This document shows, piece after piece, positions 1 through 8,939 of a stretch of DNA of 64,000 bases. This stretch comes from Winogradskyella forsetii. Lineage in GTDB: Bacteria; Bacteroidota; Bacteroidia; Flavobacteriales; Flavobacteriaceae. Below the pieces are notes generated by a model that searched no databases, was not told where the DNA came from, and saw nothing but the letters and a program-made list of their open reading frames with translations. The position numbers and the translations under genes are program-made. Position 1 is the first letter of the stretch, and each line of letters opens with the position of its first letter. The DNA is taken from positions 3,630,501-3,694,500 of the forward strand of contig NZ_CP053348.1 in NCBI RefSeq assembly GCF_013394595.1, read 5' to 3'.

Positions 1-4
1 TTAT

Positions 5-1156
5 TTAAACATAATTAACTTTTTTAAATATGACTGCCGTATTACAACCTCCAAAACCAGAGGCTGTTTTAAGGAAAATCTTCATTTTTTGTGTTTTGGT
101 TTTTGTAATGACATTAATTGGTTGTGATACACCTAAACTTTCAAAACCCAAAGACGCATATAACGTGTTATTATACAGCGAATGCATTCCTACAATAGTT
201 TCTAACAGACCCGAAGCTCCTAAGGTATGTCCAAAATAGCCTTTTAAACTATTCACAGGAACATTCTGTAATCCTGCTCTGTTAAATGCAATGGCCTCCA
301 TTTCGTCATTAAATGGTGTTGCCGTTCCGTGAGCCGAAAGATAATCAATGTTATCCTGTGAAATATCGGCTTCTTTCATTGCTGATTTTATACTTCTATA
401 TAAGCCTTCTCCAGTTCGGGATGGCCCAGAAATATGATTGGCATCATTGCAAGAGCTTTCTCCTAAAATGGTAACGGCTTCTTTAGCCAAATTAGATTTT
501 GTATTAGTAACCAAAACACTTGCAGCAACTTCGCCAATGTTAATTCCAGTGCGATTTTCACAATAAGGTTTACAAGGTGCACTGCTTAATGCTTGAAAAG
601 AATTGAAACCGGATAGAATAAATTCGGTTACTATATCTCCGCTTACAATAAAGACATCGTCATAAACACCTTGATTAATGAAACGTTTGGCTACAGCAAC
701 AGCGAGAACGCCTGACACACAGGCATTAGACACTACTATGGCATCATTTTTAAATTTGAAAAAATCTTTTATTATTTGTCCCAAAACACTCAAATAGGCA
801 CGTTCTTTTGGAAATTTACTGTTTTTATCTAAGACGTCTATATTTCCTTTTGTGGTAGAAATAATGAGACCAACCTTTTTATTTAAAGGAATTCCAGAAG
901 CTTGAATAACATCATCTAAAGATGAAATCATCATCTTCTCCAAACGTGTAAAATGATCTTCTGCACCTATAGATGCAAATTTATGGTCTAATTTTTTTTG
1001 GTCAATAAGTGACGAACAAAAGGGTTGCGAGAATTTGGTCTTGTCGGTAATTAATTGTAATCCTGAAATTTCATTATGAATAGTATTCACAACCGTTTCG
1101 CTATCAAAGCCTAATGATGAAATGATGTTGTTATATGAAACATAAACCTCATTCAT
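5..1156 (-). CDS. Beta-ketoacyl-ACP synthase (FabF/KAS II-like), flexirubin cluster
   Basis: This is a complete 383-residue thiolase-fold ketosynthase. The nucleophile is C146 in SNACVSG, and the two catalytic histidines are H276 (SAHGTATP) and H310 (GYFGHTLGASG), so it should be an active condensing enzyme rather than a chain-length factor. It would extend an ACP-bound acyl chain with malonyl-ACP. It is the last complete gene at the left edge of the minus-strand pigment operon. Its ATG overlaps the stop of the thioesterase gene by 8 bp, so the two are probably translationally coupled. A second, more canonical ketosynthase lies at 9175-10407, and having two FabF-like enzymes is usual in aryl polyene and flexirubin clusters. 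Which product (polyene or fatty chain) it elongates cannot be read from the sequence. Confidence 0.9.
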   Translation of the reverse strand: MNEVYVSYNNIISSLGFDSETVVNTIHNEISGLQLITDKTKFSQPFCSSLIDQKKLDHKFASIGAEDHFTRLEKMMISSLDDVIQASGIPLNKKVGLIISTTKGNIDVLDKNSKFPKERAYLSVLGQIIKDFFKFKNDAIVVSNACVSGVLAVAVAKRFINQGVYDDVFIVSGDIVTEFILSGFNSFQALSSAPCKPYCENRTGINIGEVAASVLVTNTKSNLAKEAVTILGESSCNDANHISGPSRTGEGLYRSIKSAMKEADISQDNIDYLSAHGTATPFNDEMEAIAFNRAGLQNVPVNSLKGYFGHTLGASGLLETIVGMHSLYNNTLYASLGFESLGVSQPINVITKTKTQKMKIFLKTASGFGGCNTAVIFKKVNYV

Positions 1157-1604
1157 CTAAAAGTCCTACTTTTTGTTTCCATTCCTTGAAAAACTCTGGA
1201 ATTGTTAATGCCAAATCGCCTTGTCCAATTTGATCTACAAAAACCTGAACGGTTTCACCAGTGCAAACCAATAGGTCATCTTGATTGAAAATCTCGTATC
1301 TAAATATCATTTTTGCAGCACGACTATCAATATAGCTAGTTTTTATAGTAGCAACATCTCCATAACGCAATGGTAATTTGTGTTCGCTAGTTGATTTTAC
1401 GATAGGCGTAGCATAACCATAGTCTTTTTGATCCAAATAGGCAATACTATGATGCCTGCCAAAAGCCTCTCTTCCATCCTCGAAGTATTGGATATAATTA
1501 CCATGCCACACAATACCTAAAGGATCAGTTTCTACAAACCGAACCCTTATCTTACTTGTGAAACTTATTTCTTTTTGTGATTTAGACGGCATTTTTCTTT
1601 TCAT
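1149..1604 (-). CDS. Acyl-CoA/acyl-ACP thioesterase, 4-hydroxybenzoyl-CoA thioesterase (YbgC) type
   Basis: A single hot-dog domain of about 151 residues carries the conserved DPLGIVWHGNYIQYFEDGRE segment, the family signature with the catalytic Asp near the start of the helix. The family hydrolyses acyl-CoA or acyl-ACP thioesters, and here it may release or edit acyl chains during pigment synthesis. The ATG at 1604 is used; an in-frame ATG at 1592 is also possible and would shorten the overlap with the upstream permease gene from 23 to 11 bp. A longer reading needs a TTG at 1613. The gene is tightly packed between the ABC permease and the terminal ketosynthase. The family is secure but the substrate is not known. 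Confidence 0.82.
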   Translation of the reverse strand: MKRKMPSKSQKEISFTSKIRVRFVETDPLGIVWHGNYIQYFEDGREAFGRHHSIAYLDQKDYGYATPIVKSTSEHKLPLRYGDVATIKTSYIDSRAAKMIFRYEIFNQDDLLVCTGETVQVFVDQIGQGDLALTIPEFFKEWKQKVGLLDE

Positions 1605-2847
1605 TATAAACAATAGCGATTAAGGTTGTGACGATAAAAAACAAAAATAGCAATGTTATTTCTGGCACAATCTCAATTAGGCTTGAATTTCGTAAAAAAA
1701 CATCATAAAAGGCGTTTAATCCCCAATTCATTGGCGAAATATTTGATAATGCTTGCATAAACTGTGGCATTACGAAAACTGGTACCCAAACCCCTCCCAA
1801 TGCTGCTAAAATAACGACAAAAGTTGCTCCAAATGGCGCAGATTGTTCTGGTGTTTTTGCTATAGTGCCAAGTAACAATCCTAAACCAATTGCCGCTAAA
1901 CCTGCAAAAAATGCCACAACAAATAATAACGGTAATTTTCCTGAAACATCTAATGTAGGTAAGCCTATTGCCGGGAACAAATACACACCGATAAGTAACA
2001 TCAAAACAAATTGAATTAAACAAACGCACAAATAGACTAGCGTTTTGCCACCAAGTACCGTAAAATAAGACACCGGATTTGTTCTTAACCGTACAAAAGT
2101 ACCTTGACTTTTCTCTTTTACCATATTGATAGATAAGGGTACGATAATAAAAAATATAGCGAAAAGCGTCCAAGCCGGAACATTGTGCTGAACAGAATTT
2201 GGAACTATCACTTCATCATCATTTTTTGGTAAGATTTCTTTGAAACTAATAAAGTTTTCAGTTTCAAAAATAGATTCTGTCGGGTCATCAGTTATTTGCT
2301 CCTGAAACGCATTATAGATGGATTGGGTTTCAATTTTTGAAATCATTTTATCGATCTCATTTTTTACAGAATTCTTAAAAGCGAATTGCGTTGCCGGATC
2401 AAAATACAACTTGACTTCTTTTGCTGTAAAACTTTCTTGAGGTTGATTTTCTGTCTCTTCGAGGCCAAATTTGCTCAATATACCTTCTACATTCTGGTTG
2501 ATTTTCTTTTCTAAATCTGATGATAAATCTTTGGGAATAATAATCGCTAATTGATTGGAGCCTTTAAAGACCAAGTTCTGGGCCTCGTCTTCTTTTTCGA
2601 GTTTAATAACCTTAAAAATATTAGAATCATTAAGTCCTTTTACGATAGTTTCAGAAACTGAACCTTTGTCATTATCGACTAATAGTATGGGAATTTTGCT
2701 TTCACTTATACTTTGAAAACTACTATCTTGAATTAAGGTAATAGTGACAATTAACACTAAAGGCATGATGAATAATATGGAAATACCTCCTACATCTCTG
2801 GTAAGCAGCAAGAACTCTTTATATGCGGATGCTAGTAATTTATGCAT
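1582..2847 (-). CDS. ABC-2 type transporter permease (YhhJ/DrrB-like)
   Basis: This 421-residue membrane protein has the ABC-2 layout: one N-terminal transmembrane helix (about residues 20-40), a large soluble loop of about 180 residues, then five or so hydrophobic segments from about residue 225 to the end. Such permeases pair with a separate ATPase to export lipophilic compounds. The ATPase gene lies immediately upstream and overlaps by 8 bp. In the pigment operon the obvious role is moving flexirubin or a precursor across the inner membrane, which is inferred from position only. The alternative is a drug or lipid exporter that has joined the operon. Confidence 0.85.
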   Translation of the reverse strand: MHKLLASAYKEFLLLTRDVGGISILFIMPLVLIVTITLIQDSSFQSISESKIPILLVDNDKGSVSETIVKGLNDSNIFKVIKLEKEDEAQNLVFKGSNQLAIIIPKDLSSDLEKKINQNVEGILSKFGLEETENQPQESFTAKEVKLYFDPATQFAFKNSVKNEIDKMISKIETQSIYNAFQEQITDDPTESIFETENFISFKEILPKNDDEVIVPNSVQHNVPAWTLFAIFFIIVPLSINMVKEKSQGTFVRLRTNPVSYFTVLGGKTLVYLCVCLIQFVLMLLIGVYLFPAIGLPTLDVSGKLPLLFVVAFFAGLAAIGLGLLLGTIAKTPEQSAPFGATFVVILAALGGVWVPVFVMPQFMQALSNISPMNWGLNAFYDVFLRNSSLIEIVPEITLLFLFFIVTTLIAIVYNEKKNAV

Positions 2848-3583
2848 GGTCTCTTAAGGCAATTCCTGTTAGTGCTAAAAATACATCTTCGAGGTTATTA
2901 GCATTTTCTTGGTTAGTGATTAAATCTTTTGGTGTGCCTTTGGTAATTACTTTTCCGTGATCTATTATCGCAACTCTAGTGCAAAACGATTCGGCTTCAT
3001 TTAAATGATGTGACGTATAGATTATAGTGGTTCCTTTTGCGTTCAAATCTTGCAAGTACTTGATGATTACATTTTTGGATTGGACATCGACACCTACACT
3101 TGGTTCATCTAAAAATAAGACTTTTGGGTCATGAAGAATACTGGCGATTAAATTAATTCTACGTTTCATACCGCCCGAAAACGTTTCAATCTTTTTGTTT
3201 GAAAATTGGGCCAAACCCAGATTTTCCAGTGATGAATTGATTCTTAATTTTAATTCTTTTCCCTTCAGTCCATACATACTTCCAAAATACATCAGGTTTT
3301 CGAAAGCCGTTAGCGTAGGATACAAAGCATATTCTTGAGGCACAATCCCAATAAGCTGTTTTAATTGCTTATTGTTTTTTTTATAGGTAAGACCATCAAT
3401 GGTAAATGAGCCAGAAGTGGGCTTAATCAAAGAACATAGCAAGGAAATAATAGTGGTCTTTCCTGCTCCGTTTGGGCCTAACAAACCAAAAATTTCTTTT
3501 TTAGAAATACTCAAATCTAGATCAGAAACAGAAAAAAAATCTGCACCTTTATATTTTTTAGATAATTGATTGATTTCTATCAT
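2840..3583 (-). CDS. ABC transporter ATP-binding protein
   Basis: This is a 247-residue nucleotide-binding subunit with all motifs intact: Walker A GPNGAGKT at 36-43, Q-loop Q83, signature FSGGM at 135-139, Walker B VLFLDEP around 155-161, and the switch histidine in YTSHH (192-193). It resembles the CcmA/DrrA ATPases that work with ABC-2 permeases. It sits 9 bp after the BtrH-like gene and overlaps the permease gene by 8 bp, so the pair is one exporter. The substrate is inferred, from operon context, to be the pigment or one of its parts. Confidence 0.92.
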   Translation of the reverse strand: MIEINQLSKKYKGADFFSVSDLDLSISKKEIFGLLGPNGAGKTTIISLLCSLIKPTSGSFTIDGLTYKKNNKQLKQLIGIVPQEYALYPTLTAFENLMYFGSMYGLKGKELKLRINSSLENLGLAQFSNKKIETFSGGMKRRINLIASILHDPKVLFLDEPSVGVDVQSKNVIIKYLQDLNAKGTTIIYTSHHLNEAESFCTRVAIIDHGKVITKGTPKDLITNQENANNLEDVFLALTGIALRDHA

Positions 3584-3592
3584 GGATAATAA

Positions 3593-4588
3593 TTATATCG
3601 CCTTTTTTAATTTTTTAAAGAATAGTTCCTCTTTATCCGCAATAGTTTCTAATTGCGTCGCTACCTTATTATAGGCATCCGTTTTTGCACTTCTATTCTT
3701 ATAAATTCGCGAGGCCTCCAAAGCAAAGTCTCGCCACAGATCGCCAATTTCGGTCATTTCTTTAGACAATTCCTCTAATGTACTATTATTTAAAATTTTA
3801 CTGGATTCTTGTAAAAAAGCAGCATAAATATATCTAAAGCCGCCGCCACCTGTCCCGATTTCCTCTTGCATTCTAACAATCTGCCCCAAATAGTGATTAG
3901 CGACTTTAACTCCTTTTTTCTTAGGCCATTTACGGATTAATTTAGCAATATGTCTAATCCCCTTAACACCAACAATAGGTACTGGCGCCAGCATATCTCT
4001 ACACGTATTTTTTATGCCTTTAATAATAGCAGATTCTATATCTAATTCTTTTGGGAAATTTATGGGATAATACATATGACCCTTTGGCGCAAAAGCACCT
4101 TTGGCAAAACGAACTTTCTCTAATTCTTTGGTTGTTAAAGTAGTAACCGTTTCCATTACGGGATCACTAATTAAATAATCACCATTTTGCTTGCCATAAA
4201 CCACCAAATTATGAGCATTAAAATGAAAACGATATTCATCTGGAAAGTAGGTAAGGTTATATACGCCAACTTGAAGACCAACAGGATTGTCTTTTTCTAA
4301 ATTTTCATCCAATCGTGCCTTAGCATTCTGCGGATTTTTGAATTTTTCTTTTTTAATTTTTATGCCAACGCGTTTAGCAAAGCGTTTAAAAATTTGTCCT
4401 GGCATCACCCTGTAGGTTATGGCAGGCGCATGATTGACTTTTAAGAAAGGAATATAACAAAACAACAAACCAGAGCCAATACCAAAAACCATAGGTTCAC
4501 TCACGTCAAAGCCATTATGCTTCATTAAATTGGAAACCACACCGTTTTCGCAATGCGCCGTTTGGTGGTGTGTAAAATCAATTTCCAT
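3593..4588 (-). CDS. BtrH N-terminal domain-containing protein, candidate acyltransferase
   Basis: This 331-residue protein has an N-terminal half resembling the N-terminal domain of BtrH, the enzyme that transfers an acyl group from ACP to ribostamycin in butirosin synthesis, and a C-terminal half of the DUF4872 type. C13 in the segment HHQTAHCENG and a later histidine in NAHNLVVYG fit a Cys-His papain/C39-like centre. There is no signal peptide, so it is cytoplasmic. In this operon it could join the ACP-bound aryl polyene to its partner, which is an inference from BtrH chemistry and the presence of an ACP gene. It overlaps the small HTH-like gene upstream by 11 bp. Assignment to the family is fairly sure; the function is open. 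Confidence 0.7.
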   Translation of the reverse strand: MEIDFTHHQTAHCENGVVSNLMKHNGFDVSEPMVFGIGSGLLFCYIPFLKVNHAPAITYRVMPGQIFKRFAKRVGIKIKKEKFKNPQNAKARLDENLEKDNPVGLQVGVYNLTYFPDEYRFHFNAHNLVVYGKQNGDYLISDPVMETVTTLTTKELEKVRFAKGAFAPKGHMYYPINFPKELDIESAIIKGIKNTCRDMLAPVPIVGVKGIRHIAKLIRKWPKKKGVKVANHYLGQIVRMQEEIGTGGGGFRYIYAAFLQESSKILNNSTLEELSKEMTEIGDLWRDFALEASRIYKNRSAKTDAYNKVATQLETIADKEELFFKKLKKAI

Positions 4589-4985
4589 AATTAATATCCT
4601 TTAGTTGCTCAACTGAAATATCGAAAACGTCGGCATATTTTTCCAACATTTTATGAGATAGATTATTGAATGTCTTTACTTTAAAATGCCGTTTTACTTG
4701 CCATTGAAACTTCCCTACATAACTCGCTAAAATACCAATATCCATTTTGTGACATTCCATATAATATTCAATAGGACTTGTTTCACCATTTAAAACGCGC
4801 GCTTTCGCATCGTTGATACGTTCATTGATTTCTTGAAGTGCATTATCTAGAGCAATGGTTTTAGGATCCCAACCTGTACTTTTAATGGTGGTATAGTCGC
4901 CTTTTTCATCCACGGCGTAACAAATTTCCTTTATATTGTCTTTTTCTAAACCACTTTCATCCTGAGGAACATCCTTCTTTTTCAT
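4578..4985 (-). CDS. Small HTH-like protein of unknown function in the pigment operon
   Basis: This 135-residue cytoplasmic protein is not confidently recognised. The N-terminal part is acidic and lysine-rich. From about residue 70 to the end the pattern (an IEYYMECHKMD helix, then GILASYVGKFQWQVKRH, then a final YADVFDISVEQL helix) looks like an XRE-type helix-turn-helix fold. ATG at 4985 is used; a TTG at 5006 would add seven residues. Its end overlaps the BtrH-like gene by 11 bp, so the two are probably co-translated. It could be a regulator of the operon or a partner of the BtrH-like protein, and neither role is shown by the sequence. Confidence 0.6.
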   Translation of the reverse strand: MKKKDVPQDESGLEKDNIKEICYAVDEKGDYTTIKSTGWDPKTIALDNALQEINERINDAKARVLNGETSPIEYYMECHKMDIGILASYVGKFQWQVKRHFKVKTFNNLSHKMLEKYADVFDISVEQLKDINYGN

Positions 4986-5078
4986 GTGTGTTGTTTTTAT
5001 AGGCAATACTTCGACTTTACTGAGTTGATGTATTCAGTTTGATTTGAAATGCTTCGTTAAGCAGCTTGTTTTATAATT

Positions 5079-5534
5079 CTATTTCAAATCTTTGATCATC
5101 AAATTGAGCTCACAAGATAATAATAACGTCGATGCTTCAAAAATATGACATTCTAAGGAACATACGCTATAACTCTCCGAATCGAATCTCGATGTTAGTT
5201 TTGCGTTAGAAATGATAGTACTTCCAACTTTAGGACAAGAAAACGCAGTCACTTTCTTAATGGCACTAATAAAACCAATCAATTTGGCGCCTTCTCCATC
5301 TACATCATCATCATCAAAATAGCTTTTACCAACAATTGAGGAACAGGTCTGTGCGGCATTTTCCACCAAACCCATTTCATTAAAATAATTATGCTCTACA
5401 AAAAGATTATCTTCCTTAATTAAAAAAGAAGCCGAAACTTCTTCATCAGTTAGAAGTAGAATCTTGTCTAACATTAAAAATGGTGGACGATGCGGTAAAA
5501 AATTTGATATTTCAATTTTTTCAAGATCAATCAT
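5079..5534 (-). CDS. Hot-dog 3-hydroxyacyl-ACP dehydratase-like protein (first of a pair)
   Basis: A 151-residue single hot-dog domain related to FabZ/FabA. It opens with the family motif LPHRPPFLMLD, which keeps the histidine. The central helix reads GLVENAAQTCSS, matching the E-N/M-A-Q region of dehydratases in aryl polyene clusters. The usual GHFP segment is absent, as is common in this subfamily. It would remove water from a 3-hydroxyacyl-ACP intermediate to form the double bonds of the polyene. Its start overlaps the stop of the next dehydratase gene in a TAATG junction, so the two are coupled and may form a heterodimer. Such proteins are sometimes mislabelled ABC permeases; there is no membrane segment here. 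Confidence 0.75.
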   Translation of the reverse strand: MIDLEKIEISNFLPHRPPFLMLDKILLLTDEEVSASFLIKEDNLFVEHNYFNEMGLVENAAQTCSSIVGKSYFDDDDVDGEGAKLIGFISAIKKVTAFSCPKVGSTIISNAKLTSRFDSESYSVCSLECHIFEASTLLLSCELNLMIKDLK

Positions 5535-5962
5535 TAATTGGCGATAACAGTTTTCATTGTACTTGAGGCTATTTTTTCTTTTTTAGCATTGGTCACCGTA
5601 ATCTCTACTAAAGTAACACCCATAAATTCCTGTATAATATGAGCTTCGGTTTGTATGGTTTCATTTAATTGCGGAAGCCTTGAAATTTGGACATTTTTAA
5701 TAGAACCAATGTAACCTGTTGGAGCAGGTTGTCCTTTTAAAAAATAATCATAACCTGTATGAAGCGCCACGGTTTGTGCCATGTTCTCAATTAATCCAGA
5801 CTCTGATAACGTATCGTTTTCAAAAAAAATATTGCTTTTAGAAATTTTGAAGGAAGACATCAATTGCGTATCAGAAAAACCTAATAAGGCATCAACCATT
5901 ACAAAAGGTGCTTTTTGGGGTATTAAATCTGTAATATCTGTGATTGGCTTTTCTAACATCAT
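5534..5962 (-). CDS. Hot-dog 3-hydroxyacyl-ACP dehydratase-like protein (second of a pair)
   Basis: A 142-residue hot-dog domain paralogous in layout to the neighbour at 5079-5534. The opening motif is IPQKAPFVMVD, with glutamine where the neighbour has histidine, and the central helix is GLIENMAQTVALHTG. Loss of the first histidine while the partner keeps it suggests division of labour in a heterodimeric dehydratase, which is an inference. It follows the DarB gene by 1 bp and shares a TAATG junction with the next gene. The proposed role is dehydration of hydroxyacyl-ACP intermediates during polyene elongation. Confidence 0.75.
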   Translation of the reverse strand: MMLEKPITDITDLIPQKAPFVMVDALLGFSDTQLMSSFKISKSNIFFENDTLSESGLIENMAQTVALHTGYDYFLKGQPAPTGYIGSIKNVQISRLPQLNETIQTEAHIIQEFMGVTLVEITVTNAKKEKIASSTMKTVIAN

Positions 5963-5963
5963 A

Positions 5964-7100
5964 TTAGCATACAGTTAAATGGGCGTAAGCATAGGAGAAT
6001 CGACCACTTTCTGGTACAGATAGCATTATCTTATCGCCTTTTTTTAATCGTCCGGAACTCATTAATTCTTCAAGCATTAAATAAATGGATGCCGATCCCA
6101 CATTCCCTACTTTACTTAAATTAGTAAACCAACTACTTTCAGGGATATTCAAACCACTTTCCTTAATGCGCTTTTTTAATTTATCCGCAAAATAGTATGA
6201 CGAAATATGAGGTAGAAAATAATCAATATCCGAAGGGTCTTTGGATTGTTTCTTAAAGACCATTTCCATACTTTCAACGCCTTTTTCAATGACATTCTTT
6301 TCTAAAAGCTTCACATCTTGCTTGATAGAGAATATGGACTCTTCCAGCCATTGTTTAGAACTGTATTCTGTCCAAGATTTAATGGAACCATCTTCAAGTT
6401 TTTCACCTCCAGAATACATGCAGGTTTCTAATTCGTGCGCAAACGAATAGCTTTCTACCCAATCAATTTTTAAGGAGAGACTATCGTCATTTTTTTTGTT
6501 TTGCAATAACATGGCTCCTGCACCATCTGATAGCATCCAGCGTAAAAATTCTTTTTTAAAGGCTATAATAGGTAGTTTTTCTAAACTTGCCAAGGAGTCT
6601 GCTTCCTCCTTAAACTTATTTGCCAATATTTTAGTCGATGCTCTTTCTGAGCCTGTACAAACGGCATTGTTGGAATTTCCTGCTTTTACAGATAAAAAAC
6701 CAAATTTAAGTGAGCTCATACCTGCGCAACAAATCCCTGAAGCGGAGTTGATCTCTAAATTTCTATTGGCTAACAAACCATGAACCATGGCTGCGTGAGA
6801 AGGTAATAATTGGTCCGGAGTTGATGTACCACAACACAACAATTCCATATCATTTTCTGTAAACGAATCGTCAAATAGGTTTGAAATCGCTTCTTGGGTT
6901 AGTTTTGCATTAGAATGGGTAAATTCGCCGTCTTTATTAATGGCATAATAACGTCTTTCAATACCATTATTTCTCAATACAACACGTCTTGCTTTAGAAG
7001 GCTTTCCATTAATTTGACCCAACACGCTTTCCATCTCATCATTACTAATGGGGTCATTAGGTAAAAATTTTGATACTCTGGTTATGTAAACGTCCTTCAT
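5964..7100 (-). CDS. darB: KAS III-like ketosynthase, dialkylresorcinol condensing enzyme DarB
   Basis: A 378-residue FabH-type ketosynthase with the complete triad: C125 in SGICCAGM, H298 in FLPHISS and N333 in KVGNVGSAS. DarB condenses two acyl units to start the 2,5-dialkylresorcinol that is esterified to the aryl polyene in flexirubins. The call rests on the intact FabH-like triad, the overall length and the neighbouring darA gene (11 bp upstream), an arrangement known from flexirubin clusters of Flavobacterium and Chitinophaga. It is cytoplasmic. A generic FabH role is less likely because of the DarA partner. Confidence 0.85.
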   Translation of the reverse strand: MKDVYITRVSKFLPNDPISNDEMESVLGQINGKPSKARRVVLRNNGIERRYYAINKDGEFTHSNAKLTQEAISNLFDDSFTENDMELLCCGTSTPDQLLPSHAAMVHGLLANRNLEINSASGICCAGMSSLKFGFLSVKAGNSNNAVCTGSERASTKILANKFKEEADSLASLEKLPIIAFKKEFLRWMLSDGAGAMLLQNKKNDDSLSLKIDWVESYSFAHELETCMYSGGEKLEDGSIKSWTEYSSKQWLEESIFSIKQDVKLLEKNVIEKGVESMEMVFKKQSKDPSDIDYFLPHISSYYFADKLKKRIKESGLNIPESSWFTNLSKVGNVGSASIYLMLEELMSSGRLKKGDKIMLSVPESGRFSYAYAHLTVC

Positions 7101-7111
7101 TTTAACTCCTT

Positions 7112-8035
7112 CTAATTAATTTCAACAGATGAATAATATTTTTTATCCCTTTTTATCTTTCCGTACATAGGAATATAAGTCAACAAAAATAGGATAAAAA
7201 CCAAAGGAGCAATAATCCAAATGGCAAATAATAAGTAATAGTTGAATATTTTTTCCCAAAACATGCGCTTTTCCTTACTTTCTTTTCCTTTGGCATAAAT
7301 CAGTTTGGCCCATTTACCAAATAATATATTAGCACGCTTATCCGCTAAGACCAAAAAAGGTTTTATAACAACGGCTTTTTTTCTGAGTAGATTGTTCTGG
7401 AGATTATCAAGATTATCTTTAGTAATATGTTCTAAAATGACCTTACCAAACTTTGAAGATTCGTCAATATCTTTTTGAGAGACACCTGGTTTAGGAAAAA
7501 CACCTAAATAGTGTTTCTTTTTACCCGTAAACATCCATTGCACTATAGTAATAACGCTAATATGATTGATATGTCTGTCAACTAATGCAATATTACCCAC
7601 TAATTTAGAATTAGATTCTTTAAGTAAAGTCTTTACTTTTTCCTGAGCCATTATCCACATATTTCTAGCGCCGATTACAGTAATTACTGGTGTGGTGGCT
7701 AGTAATTTCTTAGCCTCAGGAGAAGTCAAAAATGATGTTGCCGGAATGGATGGACTTAAATACCAAACTGCATACCCAAAAATGATTACATCGAATTTTT
7801 GATTTAAGATAGTTTCAGGAATTGGATTTATTTTTGATGGTATTTGAAGAAAAGACTCGGCAAATACATTAAAAAACGCCATTTTTTTCCATGGAAAAGG
7901 AAACGGTGTCTCCATTTCAATTTGATGATGAATAACATTGATATCCTTGTTATTTGCAAGTGGCCTTGCTATATTATTCACAATTTCGGTTAATTGTCCA
8001 GACTGCGAATAATGTATCACTAGAATGTTCTTCAT
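7112..8035 (-). CDS. darA: Flavodoxin-fold dialkylresorcinol condensing/aromatising enzyme DarA
   Basis: This 307-residue protein opens with a flavodoxin/NAD(P)H-oxidoreductase-like phosphate loop (VIHYSQSGQLTEIV) followed by an alternating alpha/beta region to about residue 200. A hydrophobic segment near residues 270-292 may sit in the membrane. Adjacent to darB this matches DarA, which with DarB converts the condensed acyl precursor into an aromatic resorcinol. The two genes are 11 bp apart, and the acyltransferase gene lies 1 bp upstream. Loss of aromatisation rather than redox is its documented role in related clusters, so the flavodoxin-like fold may not reflect flavin chemistry. Confidence 0.8.
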   Translation of the reverse strand: MKNILVIHYSQSGQLTEIVNNIARPLANNKDINVIHHQIEMETPFPFPWKKMAFFNVFAESFLQIPSKINPIPETILNQKFDVIIFGYAVWYLSPSIPATSFLTSPEAKKLLATTPVITVIGARNMWIMAQEKVKTLLKESNSKLVGNIALVDRHINHISVITIVQWMFTGKKKHYLGVFPKPGVSQKDIDESSKFGKVILEHITKDNLDNLQNNLLRKKAVVIKPFLVLADKRANILFGKWAKLIYAKGKESKEKRMFWEKIFNYYLLFAIWIIAPLVFILFLLTYIPMYGKIKRDKKYYSSVEIN

Positions 8036-8036
8036 C

Positions 8037-8921
8037 TTATTTTTTATTTACATTCCAAAAATCAAAATAATTAAACCATTGCAACGGATATTTTTTGAGC
8101 ATCCATTCTAAACTTTTGGTATAATCTTTCAATAATGCTTGTGCATCTTTGTTCTCTACTGTGGACGTTCTGGCGTAAAGATGATAATGTTTTCTAGATT
8201 CCTTTAGCACGTAAACAAATAATACTGGCACTCGTAATCGGGAGCCAATAAGAAACGGTCCTGCCGGAAACTTAGCTTCTTTACCCAACAATTCTTGCGT
8301 CAAATATTTTGAGCCTTTAATATAGCGATCTCCAGTAATACAGACAATTTCGTTTCTCGTCAATGCTGCATTGATTTCAAATATATGGGAAAGATCCTCT
8401 TTGATAAGAATAATTTTTATATTCGATTTTTTTACGATCGTATCGAGATAGTTCTTTATTGCCGTATGCTCAACGTCGGTGGTTAGTAAATTTATAAAAT
8501 CCCTATCTTCCAATTCCCCAAAAAAGTGTTCGGCTATTTCAAAATTGCCCAAATGTGCGCTGATAAGTATACCTCCTTTTTTCTGCTTTAGTACGTCTTT
8601 AATATTATCAACGCCATCATAATCATAGGTGAATTTAGATTTTAATCCCGAAGAAATAGCAATTTTATCTATGATGGTTTGCCCAAAAACAAAATAACTT
8701 TTGTAAATACTGACTAGACTTTTTAATCTTGAATATTGGAGTCTTTTCCGAAAGTAGTAATAGGAAGAGGAAGTACTGTCCTTAGCAAAAAAACAGAAAT
8801 AGAAAGCGACAAAATACAATACAAAATAGGCTGAAGGTAATCCTAGTTTTTTAATACAAAATATAAATATTTTATAACCTAGAACTGTTCCCCTGGACTT
8901 TCCTTTCCATTCCGCAGCCAT
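8037..8921 (-). CDS. LpxL/HtrB-family lysophospholipid-type acyltransferase
   Basis: This 294-residue inner-membrane acyltransferase has an N-terminal hydrophobic stretch (about 28-46) and the catalytic H-x4-E motif as H123-LGNF-E128. A second conserved block follows around GDRYIKGSKY. The family transfers acyl chains from ACP or CoA to a lipid hydroxyl. LpxL-like enzymes are standard parts of aryl polyene clusters, where they are thought to attach the polyene to a lipid or resorcinol hydroxyl. Here it competes with the BtrH-like protein for the ester-forming step. It follows the ACP gene by 18 bp. Confidence 0.85.
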   Translation of the reverse strand: MAAEWKGKSRGTVLGYKIFIFCIKKLGLPSAYFVLYFVAFYFCFFAKDSTSSSYYYFRKRLQYSRLKSLVSIYKSYFVFGQTIIDKIAISSGLKSKFTYDYDGVDNIKDVLKQKKGGILISAHLGNFEIAEHFFGELEDRDFINLLTTDVEHTAIKNYLDTIVKKSNIKIILIKEDLSHIFEINAALTRNEIVCITGDRYIKGSKYLTQELLGKEAKFPAGPFLIGSRLRVPVLFVYVLKESRKHYHLYARTSTVENKDAQALLKDYTKSLEWMLKKYPLQWFNYFDFWNVNKK

Positions 8922-8939
8922 ATATTTTTTTAAGTAAGA

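Noticed and set aside
30..239. Plus-strand 69-codon frame with a signal-like hydrophobic start
   Set aside because: It lies entirely antisense to the catalytic end of the ketosynthase gene at 5-1156 and has no family resemblance.
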